A stretch of DNA of 64,000 nucleotides, taken from NCBI GenBank assembly GCA_032622095.1, contig CP136063.1, forward strand, positions 147,053,379 to 147,117,378, given 5' to 3'. The position numbers and the translations under genes are program-made. The notes under the pieces were generated by a model. The model was not told the DNA's origin and did no database searches. It saw only the letters and a list, made by a program, of their open reading frames with translations. How positions within the stretch are numbered: the stretch's first letter is position 1; every line of letters starts with the position of its first letter. Positions 11,036-21,880 of the stretch are shown in pieces. The stretch is from Siphonodentalium dalli (taxonomy: Eukaryota > Mollusca > Scaphopoda > Gadilida > Siphonodentaliidae).

Positions 11036-11870
11036 AGAGTATAAAACCCTATCCGGCCCCACCAACGCGGAGGAATCGGGTACGGCCATTTTTGTGTGTG
11101 CAAAAATAATGAAAATAAATCATGTCACGAATTTGTGAAAATGTAAACGTTACTACAAGTAGCTCCTCAACATTATTCATCATGAACAGACACACCGAGT
11201 AGCCTATGGAAAAAGACGGGCACTAACTGGTATTTATTAATCCTCATATCGTCGGATTCAACATCTTCGTCGTCAGAGCTTTCGATGTTTCCTTCGACAA
11301 GCAAATCTTGGAGCGTTGGTGGAAGAATGCAACATTCGGACCACAGTGGCTTTAAATATCCTTCGTCATCAGTCCATCCATTTTCCAATGGTAACGGAAT
11401 AGTGGGTTTATTTATAATAGTCCGACAGTTTCAATTAACCAACACGGAAGTTCACTCGTTTTTTTGTGATGCGTCAGCGACCTCTTACATGGTGGCATTT
11501 TGGATAAGTCAACTTTTGATGAATTGGTGCCGATTAGTTCACTTTTCCCAACCATCTTTGTCAGCATCAAAGATCTCACCGTGTCAACGCTCTTCGTTCT
11601 AGGAAACCCATACATTATGCATGTGAACTCTTCCAAATAAGTGACAACTACATTTGGAACGTCCCAACTGACTGGTATTTTGGGTTTTTTTTATAGTTTT
11701 TTTCTTCAAAGGAATAACCTTTTCTTTTCCTTTGGATTGAGTTACAATCTTCTCCCGTGAATCAATGGAATCAAAGGAGGAAAGAGCAAAACTCTGACCA
11801 GAGACCGTCGGCAATCTCAGTCAAGTCCATGAGGCCTCTCTTATTACCATGCCCGGTATCGAATAGTATT

Positions 11871-12462
11871 TTAAAGGGGTACTATACGCCATTTTCAATA
11901 AATTTCCGGTGATAACAACGATCTAATATCGATAATATATAGAAACATAAGTAATTTGAGTCGAAGATGTATTCTGTAAACGCTCAGGTTAATAGGCTAT
12001 ACTTAAAATCAAAGTTAATAATTTGATATAAATTGAATTTATGACTGGAGCCATAAAATGGCGTCAATTAAATTACGAATTTCCGTGTGCAAAACGTAAT
12101 CAAATTAATTGAGGTATACTGGATTGGTAAACCGATCGTATACACACGATCGTTTAAAACATTATGATGATACGGGGAGAAAACTCAAGCCACTCACTCA
12201 CTAGTGACGATACAATAACTTAAATGAGTATATGGGACTAGTATGCATATAATATAACTTTTATTTGATACATTTGGTTGAAAACTGTACAATAATTACT
12301 CGACAACGACAATTTGTATTTTTGCATTCCGGTAAATTTGCCATCCGTAACACTACTTCGTACTCAACAGACTTTTCAAATAATGGAAACAGTGTTACCT
12401 TATTCTCCGACTCGGAGACTATAGAAACCAACAACAACATTTTGGGTACAGTATCCCTTTAA
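11871..12462. mobile_element. TTAA-flanked MITE inside arm A
   Basis: TTAA at 11871-11874 and 12459-12462 bracket 584 bp with inverted ends AGGGGTACTATACGCC and AGGGATACTGTACCC. The uninterrupted copy in arm B (15365-15400) reads through the same place with a single TTAA, proving insertion with TTAA duplication. No coding sequence. It is a different family from the AAGGTACTCAAT MITEs. Confidence 0.9.
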
Positions 12463-12836
12463 GCGAATGTAACTCATGTGCGTAATAGAGGATGTTGACT
12501 TTGCTAATAAACCATCCATCCAGAAGAAAATGTCCGTGTCTGGACTTCGGACAACCGCATTATCGTACCCTTTATCACGCGCATACATGAGGTACAGTAC
12601 AGACCGGCTGTCAGCTTCCTCTTGTGTTGATGCGAGCGATTCAATGGCATGCATTGAAACGTCCAAGTCATCACTGGAAGCAAATTACATTGCTTTTCAG
12701 TCCACAGTAAGAACTGCACCTAACCAGATGGGAAGCAGCGGAATCACTGTCCCTAAACAATCTGCATCAGCTGGAATAGCTGTTATTTGTTATCGGTGTT
12801 TTGGAGGAACGATTTAAACTCCGCTGGTTTCCTTGT

Positions 12837-13430
12837 GGCAGGGCAGGCTATGGTCTTACAATCTCGTCCAAATACGGATACGATAGGCGAGAATCGCATG
12901 CGTTTTGATATGTCGATGCCGTCTGGAGAGTTTGGCGGGACCAGCATCCCGTCTCGATTTGCTCAGTCTACCCTTGATGCTATAAAGTGGTAGCCGCGGG
13001 CGCTTATATATAGAGTTGTTTTTATGAGCCATCAGGCCCCCGCGGCAGCGGTCGCTGGCGCGACCTGACTGCCTCGATATCAATTTGAAAAAGGGGTGAC
13101 GTTGCTTCAATAACAGTTTGAATTTTGTGTTTCCCAACAGGTCCCAACAGTGCCGTCCGCCTCCCCCAAGCCCACCCACCCTAAAAGTGATTTTTCCTAT
13201 AGTGTTTTTGAAACGTGTCTCTTTGTGGTGTCATTCTTTTGGTATGATTTTTTACTAAATAACGGGTATGTTAGAGTTACATTTCTTTGAATTTTACAAT
13301 CGAAACATATTCGCATGCGATGCTGAGTCACGCGGGACACGGCAAACTAAATCGCGCGCAAATTGGCTTGCGATTTTTCAGCATCCCACCCCATTTGGCA
13401 TGCGATAGCGTTTGTACTAGGTGGGCAGGG
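12837..13430. mobile_element. 580 bp insertion inside arm A with 7 bp direct repeat
   Basis: Compared with arm B at 15008-15030, arm A has an extra 580 bp (12844-13423) between two copies of GGCAGGG (12837-12843 and 13424-13430). The insert is more G+C-rich than its surroundings, with GCATGCG boxes near both ends (12897, 13314, 13399). No clear terminal inverted repeats and no convincing gene, so the element type is unknown. Confidence 0.7.
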
Positions 13431-14177
13431 TCTCAAATAATTATTCGGTCGCCATTACCACTACGAGAACGCTCTTTGCCTTGACAGATGATGGGTCGTA
13501 TAATACATATCATGGAAAATATAAAATTTGGCTTCCTGCTCTGTTGAGAAAGAATTTTCAAGGCAATTGCATGGAAATTGTTTGGGACCTCAACCAATGC
13601 GTGAAAGTGAGCATTGCCGTCTTCTATGTATAATGTTTTGTTTGGATCAGGCAAATCCACGTCACCGATGTTATCGGTCAGGAAGCCAACACGTGTGGCG
13701 TTGTTAGCTTTCGCCATGTAACCGCGTCTGATGTGCCAATGGAGTGTGGTACAGGTGATATAATTCCATAAGCTCATCGATGCTTAATGGTTTTGCAAGC
13801 AGTTGCGACTTCACGAGCAATTAAAATGCAACATATCTTTGTTCACGTAATTGAACCATCTTGCCCTGGGTAGATGTAAAAAAATTAACCCTCTTGTTAC
13901 ATTTATCCATCCTCAGTAGTTTTACCTTCGTGAACTTGTCAAAAAAAACCAGCGTTATCTTTTCGATATTTTTGGTCAGTCACTTCTTAACAAAATCATC
14001 TCTTTCTTTCCTACCGAAATCTGCTAACCTCATCACATCGGACTCTACTGCTAATTAAATAGGAGCACCGGATCAGATGTACGGCCTATCCCGATCAACC
14101 ATGTTGAATGTGTTCATGAAACCACTACAGCACCAATAGGTTTCTGTGGACTGCACGCTCACTCTTTTGAACTTCAG

Positions 14178-16009
14178 ATGGAAGAGTATCCCTGTGCATT
14201 CCACGTATGGTGCAATCCGCCTCTCTTGATGCCCGTCACCTATAACTATTCCAGATACTTAGAATGGTTGATGTTTTTCTCACTAACATCGAGCAAAGCC
14301 ATACTGGTGCGACAACCTTATAGGAGGGGTGCCATTTCTGTGTCCCGATCCCTGATAACAGGCAATATGTGTGCGGTCGACAAGACCACGGAAGAACCAT
14401 TTATGCGTTTTGCCAAATCTCGCGGTGGATCTTCTGGATCTGGCCTAATGGAATTCTCCAAAATTACGGGGCTTATCAGAGATGGATAAGGTCTACCTCA
14501 GAAAGAGGCAAATTCCACCAAGCAACATTTGAGATGACGGGCATGTCAATAGAGGTGGATTGCACCATACGTGGAATGCACGAAGGTAAAACTACTAAGG
14601 ATGGATAAACGTAACAAGAGGGTTAAATTGACATCTAGCCAGGGCAAGATGGTTCAATTCGTGAACAAAGATATGTTGCATTTCACTAGCTCGTGAAATC
14701 GCAACTGCTTGCAGAACCATTAAGCATCGATGAGCTTATGGAATTTGCACCTGTACCACACTCCATTGGCACGTCAGACGGTTATATGGCGAAAACTAAC
14801 AAAGCCACACTTGTTGGCTTCCTGACCGATAACATCAGTGATGTGGATTTGCTTGATCCCAAACACTTTCCATGAAATTGCCTTGAAAATTCTTTCTCAA
14901 CAGAGCAGAAAGCCAAATTTTATATTTTCCACTGATATGTATACGACCCATCATCTGTCAAGGCACAAGAGCGTTCTCATCGTGGTACTGGCGACCGAAC
15001 AATTATTGGAGGCCCAGCCAGAAGGAAACCAGCGGAGTTTAAATCGTTCCTCCAAAATGCCGATAACAAAAACAGCTATTCCAGCTGATGTAGAATGTTT
15101 GGGGCAGTGATGCCGCTGCTTCCCGCCTGGTTAACAAGAGTGCAGTTCTTATTGTGGAGGGAAAAGCAATGAAATTCAATTCCAGTCATGGCATGCAGCT
15201 GGACGTTTCAATGCATGCCATTGAATCGCTCGCATCAACGCAAGATGAAACTGACACCTGCGCTGTATACTGTAGCTCATGTTACGTATGCGTGTTATAA
15301 AGGGTATGGAAATGCGACACGGATATTTTCTTCTTCATCCTCTGTTACGCACATGAGTTACATCCACTTAAAATACTATTCGATACCGGCCATGGCAATA
15401 AGGGACGCCTTATGGATTTGACTGAGATTGCCGTTGATCTCGGGTCAGAGTTTTGCTCTTGCCTCCTTGGATTCCATTGCTTCATGGGAGAAGATTGTAA
15501 CTCGGCATTCAAAGGAAAAGGCAATGTTATTCCTTTGAAAAAATTCCAAAAAAACTCCAAAATACCAAAGTGTTTTTTAGGAAACTCGATGTCAGTTGGG
15601 ACGTTCCCAATGTAATTGTCACTGATTTGGAAGAGCTCAATGCCGCCATGTAAGAGGTCGCTGACGCCTCACATAAAACGAGTGAACTTCCGTGTTGGTC
15701 AACTGAAACTGTCGCATGTGAATAAACCCACTATTGCGTCAAAATGGATGGACTGACGACGAAGGATATTTAGAGCCACTGTGGTCCGAATGTGGCATTC
15801 TTCCACCAACGCTCCAAGATTTGTTTGTCGAAGAAAACGTCGAAAGCTTTGACTTCGAAGATGTTGAATCCGATATCAGGATTAATAAATACGAGCTGGT
15901 GCCCATCTTGTTTTCCGTAGGCTACTCGTGGCGTCTGTTCATGATGAATAACGTTGGGGTTGCAGCCACTTGTAGTAACGTTTACATACAAATTGTCACA
16001 AAATCGTGA
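14178..16009 (+). pseudogene. Decayed gene, 'QEEADTR/SPDTD' family, loop plus arm B
   Basis: Plus strand. The loop region 14250-14520 codes for an N-terminal block including 'NYSRYLEWL' and 'CAVDKTTEEPFMRFAKSRGG', then 'AYQRWIRSTSERGKF', typical of the front part of this family. Then 'LSIDELMEFAPVPHSIGTSD' (14722), 'GYMAKTNKATLVGFLTD', 'IALKILSQQSRKPNFIFSTD' (14872-14935), a Ser/Pro-altered remnant of the acidic SPDTD block near 15290-15340, 'CNSAFKGKGNVIPLKK' (15500), and the C-terminal 'DDEGYLEPLWSECGILPPTL' with acidic tail (15750-15880). A 'GEDCNSAFKGKG' motif intact here is broken in arm A. Numerous frame changes rule out a working product; the substrate or role of the intact protein is not known. 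Confidence 0.7.
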
Positions 16010-16279
16010 CATGATTTATTTTCATTATTTTGCACACAAAAAATGGCCCTGGTGTCTGATTCCTCCGCATTGGTGGGGCTGGAAAGGAAGGTTTTATGCC
16101 ATCTGAACCGAACAGATAATAAAATACGTAGAATGGTATAAGGAATAAAAAGCAATTTACCTCAATTTAATATCTCAAATATTAGTTTTCCTATCGTCAT
16201 ATAACTATAGACTTAGGGGTAATTTGCGAAAATTGCTCGCCCTCTTGCAGCCATTTTGGATTAAGTGAGTATAATTCGA

Positions 16280-16670
16280 ATTATTGTTATCATAAAATGT
16301 TTCGGAACTATTGTGATATCACAATATAATACAAACTGGGATTAGTGATATCATAAATTAATTTTGTGATATCACAAAATTTAATATATGATATCAATCA
16401 TTAGTAAACATTTATAGTGATATCAATAATTCGAGTTTACGATATCATAAAATGATTTAATTATATCACAAAATGTTGAAAGAATGGCGTTCCAGCAAAG
16501 TCTATTTCTATTTAGTAATATCAAACAAATTAATTAGTTGATATAATAAATTCAATTTCATGATATCACAAAATGAATTTATGGTATAACAAAATCGAAT
16601 AAGATATCATAAATTAATAAATATTTTATGATACATGTATCATCAACTCAATTTGTGATATCATGCACTT
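16280..16670. repeat. Irregular GATATC-rich array
   Basis: About twenty TGATATCA / GATATCAT palindromes are spread over ~390 bp at irregular 15-35 base intervals, joined by A+T-rich linkers such as CAAAATTTAAT. Neither a perfect microsatellite nor a clean tandem array. Confidence 0.7.
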
Positions 16671-16689
16671 ATTAACGCCACCGGTGTAT

Positions 16690-17245
16690 ACTGTTGGCCA
16701 AATATTAGAAAGACGTGGGCCGATGTAGGTTTTATAAATAGATTGGGTCGCTTTAAAATATGTCGTGCTGCCCCGAATGCGGTTATTTTGGGACACGTTA
16801 AAGATGTACTGCGACCCCGAGTCCGGTAAAAGCTGAAGTTGGAATGTCCAAGTTCGTGAAAGTTCTATTGACTATACCGATTATTTGAGAAGCTTTATTG
16901 TTTTAGGATATTGTGGAAAGGCTAATCTAGCCGTGTCAAATTGAGCTATAGCGATGGGATATCTCGCAGGACAACAAATTTCGGGTATTCGTGGGGTGTG
17001 TATTCGCTGGATGTCTTATAGTTGCAGTATGCAACCATTATGGCCGCGTTAATTGCTTTCGACGTTTAGGTATGAACAATGGCTGGGCCGTGCACTCTTG
17101 GCGGGAACACAATACCTCCGATTTTTTATCCGCATTTAGAACCTTTCTGGTGTGGTGAATGAGAAACCTGCAGTAATAAGCCGTATTTATGGCTAATAAT
17201 ATGATCTTGGTGGTGTTACCATTTCTGACAATGGGTTTCTTGCAT
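16690..17245 (-). repeat. Probable 3' LTR of a Gypsy-type element (diverged)
   Basis: Shares ordered blocks with 23440-23700: 'CCGGTAAAAGCTGAAGTTGG' against 'CAGGTAAAAGGTGTAGTTGG', 'TGAGAAACCTGCAGT', 'AAGCCGTAT', and 'TTTCTGACAATGGGTTTCTTG' against 'TGTCTGACATTGGTTTTCTTG'. It sits just downstream of the integrase C-terminus, where a 3' LTR belongs. Around 280 bp (16860-17140) has no match in the other LTR. Exact ends unresolved. Confidence 0.55.
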
Positions 17246-17261
17246 AACCTACTCTACATAA

Positions 17262-17831
17262 TTATCTCTGTGGTGGCTTGATAGTCCGTCCGCTTCGTCT
17301 AGCCTGTATCTGGGCTGGCTCCGAATTTAATTGTTTCACTGGCTGGCTATCATCATCTGTCATGTTTTTCGTGCACGTGCTGTTTTGTGCCGCCAAGATG
17401 TATCTTCTATTACGTCGGTAAGCATGACCGGATTGCGTGGTGACAGTATATGACATTGGTGTTGTTGATTCTCCAATCACCGTCTCAGGCTGCCATGTAG
17501 AGTTTGGTTTCTGTTTGAACATGACTTCCTGTCCTGATTTTAACTGTGTCAGTTTATGGATGATTTGTTATAATGTGCTGATTGCTGGTTTTGTAGCGCG
17601 ATGAATTAATTCATCCTTGACATGCTTTGGGTCCTGGGTTTGTGGGTCGAGTTGATTTGCGTTTTGTGTAATGTTAGTTCCTAGCCGTCTTCCTATCAAC
17701 AGTTGTGCTGGGCTTGCTATGTTATATATTGGCGTGTTCATGTAGTTCAGAAATGCGAAATAAATGTCTTGTCTTGCACATTTCTGGAGAATTCCCTCGA
17801 CTGTCTGTACGCAACGTTCACTCATGTTGGC
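17262..17831 (-). pseudogene. Gypsy-type retrotransposon integrase, C-terminal part
   Basis: Minus strand. Begins at the insertion edge (17831) with a 'SERCVQTVEG' stretch, then 'NYMNTPIYNIASPAQLLIGR' (around 17735-17680), the region after the third catalytic residue of Gypsy integrases. After a stop or frame change near 17570 it continues with 'PETVIGESTTPMSYTV' and 'GHAYRRNRRYI' (17490-17400), the GPY/F-like C-terminal module. The catalytic core lies at 22377-22585, separated by a 4.5 kb insertion. Stops, frame changes and missing gag, protease and reverse transcriptase make this a dead copy. Confidence 0.85.
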
Positions 17832-17984
17832 AGATGCGGACTGGGCCAAAAAACCGGCCGGGGAAATGAATATAATACCGGCCCATATGTTCGGGGGGTG
17901 TCCACTGTCCGGCCACCTTGAGAAAAATTCCAACTGCACCCCCCCCCCAGTCTGAGTAAACTCATACCTAAACATTCATTACAA

Positions 17985-20900
17985 CATAAATACTGAGGTG
18001 AAGTAATTACCTTACATCTCGTGCAAGAAATGGTTTTCCAAATCAAAGATGGCGGCCAAAATGGCGACCGAAATTTGAAAACATGCCTACATTCCTTTAC
18101 TTTCTTACGATGGGCGTTATTGTTTCGCGATTTCTATCCACCATTACATGTTGATATGGAATAGTGACATGAAGTATTCATTAGGGTTTGGCAATTGATA
18201 CTCACAGCCAAGATCGCTGCTAAATTGGCGGCTAGAAATTGAAAAGAAATCGATATTTTCACATATTAATTTCAACTTTTTGTCATAATATCGGTATGTA
18301 TGGACGAAACTGTACATAAACCATCTACTAGTTCAACTTAAAGGTATCAAAACGCATAACATAGCTCGTATCCTTCTGGAAAGATGAAACACCACAATTA
18401 ATATCGCGATATGGCATTTCGAAATCCAGTCTCCACTTAGCGCCGATAATGGCCGTAAGCGTAGGTGCGCCGAATAGTTATATCAGAACAATTACCTGAT
18501 AACAGATTCTGATTTGCCACGTCACGTCCATAATTATCTGGACCAGCTTCCATTTCTTTGTCTGATAAATCTAGGTCGCTCACACCGACAAAGTATTCAC
18601 CACTTCCTGGGAGTAGGGTCCCTTTAATCATAACGTTTCAAACAATTTATTTTCCGGTGTCTAGCTTACAGAAGGTCATCTCTATGTATGTGTCTCATAC
18701 CCCATGGGATAACGACATGTACACATGGCGAACCAGTTAGCTAGTCACTTCTCAATAGATGGTTCGTCAACTCACAAACTCAGCGAACGCATTGGCATAT
18801 TATGTGGACAACTTCGACAGTGTTTCGAAGGTTGCTAGCTGTCTCATTCCCTTGGACAGATGTCTATCTGCTAAGGAGAAGACCCTAGTGTACAGACTAC
18901 CCACACTTCTTGACCATTATCCGAAGCAAACTGTGTGACGCCCCGCAGTTGTCTCGTCGAATATCTCCCAGCAGAGAAGAACAATGCTCGCGGTGCTAGT
19001 TTGTGGACATGCGCCATGATAGTGGGAATGAAATGGGCTACTGTATACACCACCCCTACACCGGTGCATGTTTAAGATATCGAATGTCATGCGTGTCGGT
19101 TTTATTTGGTGTGGTAAGGTTGTATTCCACATCCGTTTCTAAGCCTTTCTGATTCAACTACGTACACTTTTGTCTGGATAATAATATGCTAGCCTCCCTC
19201 AAAACAGTCGGATGGACTAAAGTATAATGTCTTTATAGCATGAATGTATGCGTGTTTTGTTGTCCTCTCTCGGGGGTTAGTGTCAGTATGTGGGCGGTAT
19301 TATTCAAAAAAATGTCAGGAACTGTGGTGCATTTATTTCACTATGTATTTAAAGAACAATTTACAGTCTCGATGGCAATGGCTGTGGCCGTTGGGGAACG
19401 CGACCTTTATGATCATATAGCTTTATATATATAACTTTAGAATATAGTAGTTAATGTCTCATGCAGGAAAATGGTCGCATTGGTGATGTTACCAAGAAAT
19501 CACTTGGTGTACCAACGTTTGTTGAACTGAATGCAAGAGCTCATCAACGTAACATTCCTCTGGATGTTCTTCGCGTTGAACATTTCACCCTTTTGTTGAT
19601 GGCATTTGTACTTTCTTGAACCATACCACCCAGCGTGAGTATGACATATCAACCAACTATCAAAGGTATCGCCTTTAAGACTACACCCCAGTATTGTGGG
19701 GCTTATACAGCAGTAGCCAATGGCATACTCCTGGTCCAGTTGTTTAAGAACGGCTTCCAAACGGATGGGAACATACAATCTTAGCATACAAGGAAAGCAA
19801 AGCCACACATGAGATCCTGTCTGAATCTAAAACATAACAAAATAAGGGGCGGTGCAGTCATGGTCCAATTTCATTTCCACTATCATGACACATACCCACA
19901 AACTAGCACCGTGTGTATTGTTATCATCTGCTTGGATCTGTTCGGTGAGACGATTGCTGGACGCCAACAAGCTTGTTCTTATGATCATGTTCAAGGAGTT
20001 TGGGTATATTATGCATTATGGTCTTCTACGCCTTAGCAGAAATGCATCCATCAAAGGTCGGGCTTAACATTCGAAGCCATATACAGAAGTTGTCCGGGTA
20101 CGTCAGTGCATTAGAGGAGTATGTGAATTGATGAACCATATATTGAGAAGTGGCTGTTTGGGAAGATCACCAGGTGTACACGTTGTTATCCCCATTAGAT
20201 CACCAAAGCTGACAATACGCAGATAGATAGGTCCTTCTGAAAGCTAGTATACGCATCGACCGAATACCTTTATAGTGTATCGCACAAGATGACGCATATA
20301 CCCCATATGTAGCATCTGAATTATACCATAAGCTATACCACGAATGAAGCTCGCTAAGAATTCCAAGCTTTCGAAACCAACACGTGAGCTGGACACCGGC
20401 ATATGTATTGTTTGAAACATTCCGATTAGTGGCACACTCCTACAAAGAAGAGTAGTGAACTGGTGTTGTGAGTGAGATAGATTAATCTGACGAAGAGACG
20501 GAAACGAGTCTAGATAATGCTGAATGTAGCAATTCAGAATAAGCTCAGGTACTGTTGTTTTGATTATTGGGAGTCATACTATGACTATTCGGCGCACCTA
20601 TATACGGTTACGGCCAGTATGAGCCCTTAGTGGAGAATGGATTTTGAAATGCCACATTGCGATTGTGGGTTTTCATCCTTCCAAAATGCTACGACTTACA
20701 TTGGAACTAATATATGGCTTATATTATGTACCGTTTCGTTTATACAAATCAAAAAGTTGAAATTAGTATGTGATAATATCGGCTTCTTTTCAATTTCTGC
20801 CCGCCAGTTTGGCCGCCATATTGACTGTGGGTATCACTTGCCAAACCCTAATGGATAATTCATATACATATCAACATGTAATGGTGGGTAGAAATCGCGA

Positions 20901-21037
20901 AACAATAACGCCCATCGTAAGAAAGTAAAGGAATGTAGGCGTGTTTTCAAATTTCGGTCGCCATTTTGGCAGCCATCTTTGATTTGGAAAACCATTTCTT
21001 GCACGAGATGTAAGGTAATTACTTCACCTCAGTATTT
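17985..21037. repeat. Palindromic (foldback) element 2, arms of ~1.45 kb
   Basis: Left arm 17985 to about 19430, right arm about 19500-21037, inverted. Landmarks: 'TACTGAGGTGAAGTAATTAC' at 17990 against its complement ending 21034; 'AATAACGCCCATCGTAAGAA' at 20908 against 18108; 'TTCGGCGCACCTATA' at 20589 against 18460; 'GGATAACGACATGTACA' at 18706 against 20178. The arms carry a coding-like signal: minus frame 'PFHSHYHGACPQTSTASIV' (about 19040-18960) matches plus frame 'QFHFHYHDTYPQTSTVCIV' (19864-19920), both continuing with 'ETTAGR'/'ETIAGR'. I do not recognise the protein. Subterminal boxes are GGCGGCCAAAATGGCGACC-like, similar in style to element 1. Confidence 0.7.
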
Positions 21038-21880
21038 CCAACTCAACTGTACGCATGGGTGGAGTTGTCTCGACAATAATGCCCAATGATGTGAATATGA
21101 GGGGATTTCGGTGATTGTTCAAAATCTGTCCGCCATTGTGGGCGCCATTTTGGATTTGGGGCACTTTTATTTGGATATGGTACAAGGAAAGTTCTTCGCC
21201 TAATTGTTCCCAACTTACAATAGTAAGCAGGTGTGGAGTTATCATGACAATAATGCTCACTGATGTTAAAATCAGCGATTTTCGGCGATTTTTTATTTCT
21301 GGTGGCCATTTTGGCCGCCATCTTGGATATGGGTAAATATTCCTCAACTCAGGTATAAGAGGAATCCTAGCTCGAGTATCTCCTGCAAATATATATGCAT
21401 GGCTGTTGTTATAATAGCAATAATATTAATTGATTCGAAACATAACATCGCGTTATTAACGGAGATTCGGCTTTGACCTATGATACCGGCATTTGGGAAA
21501 ACGTGATATCGGACAAAAATATCCCGCAATGAATGCATATTATTGTCCCCATGTGTTCGCCAATGACTCCTCTATATGATAAATGTATAACATGACGCAA
21601 AAGTTCTAACATTTTCCCACAGAGACAAACGAAAGGTGGTAACATGTCAGAAAAATAGCATATTTTCACATTTCGGCGGCCATCTTGGCCGCCATATTGG
21701 ATTCTGGTGTCGGATTTTTGGCTAATTTGTAAGGGTTGTATATTAGCATAACGAATCGAGCGGAAAACAAGACCGCATGTGCTATCATCTTTACTATAAT
21801 GGCGATCAAAGAGACCTGGTGCATTTAACAAAAATGGCCGCCATGATGGACGCCATCTTGTCTGGAGTCTCTGCGGCCAC
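21038..21880. repeat. Subterminal direct repeats with GGCCGCCATCTTGGAT boxes
   Basis: At least four related units of 150-300 bp (around 21050-21180, 21190-21340, 21550-21710, 21740-21870). Each ends in a 'GGCCATTTTGGCCGCCATCTTGGAT'-type box and contains 'ATAATG...CACTGATG' spacing blocks. They lie on one side only of palindromic element 2, like the one-sided array at 10000-11035. A poly-G tract follows at 21960-21977. Confidence 0.6.

Larger units (their letters stand above)
11173..13850 (-). pseudogene. Decayed gene, transposon-associated 'QEEADTR/SPDTD' family, arm A
   Basis: Read on the minus strand from 13850 down. Conserved blocks in order: 'LSIDEL' region near 13785; 'GYMAKANNATRVGFLTD', 'LYIEDGNAHFHAL' and 'ALKILSQQSRKPNFIFS' at 13740-13510; after a 580 bp insertion, a short block to 12690; 'ESLASTQEEADSRSVLYLMY' and 'AVVRSPDTDIFF' at 12645-12515; after a TTAA MITE, 'GKEKVIPLKKKTIKKTQNT' near 11715; 'MEEFTCIMYGFPRTKSVDTV' at 11636; 'KVDLSKMPPCKRSL'; and 'LWSECCILPPTLQDLLVEG' with an acidic tail to 11173. 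I recognise this order from large uncharacterised proteins common in marine invertebrate genomes. The EEAD...SPDTD segment recalls the acidic metal-binding part of FEN/XPG-type PIN nucleases; that function is inference. Many stops and frame changes: not functional. Confidence 0.7.
10846..16268. mobile_element. Palindromic (foldback) element 1 with a decayed gene in both arms
   Basis: The left arm (10846 to about 14240) and right arm (about 14520-16268) are inverted copies, diverged by a visible scatter of substitutions. Matching landmarks: TGGATTAA at the outer ends, 'CACCAACGCGGAGGAATC' at 11060 against its complement at 16060, 'CCTTCGTG' at 13926 against 14572, and 'CCACGTATGGTGCAATCC' at 14200 against 14555. 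The left arm is longer because of two mapped insertions (11871-12462 and 12837-13430). The ~280 bp between the arms codes in the plus direction. Outer target duplications were not found. Confidence 0.75.
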
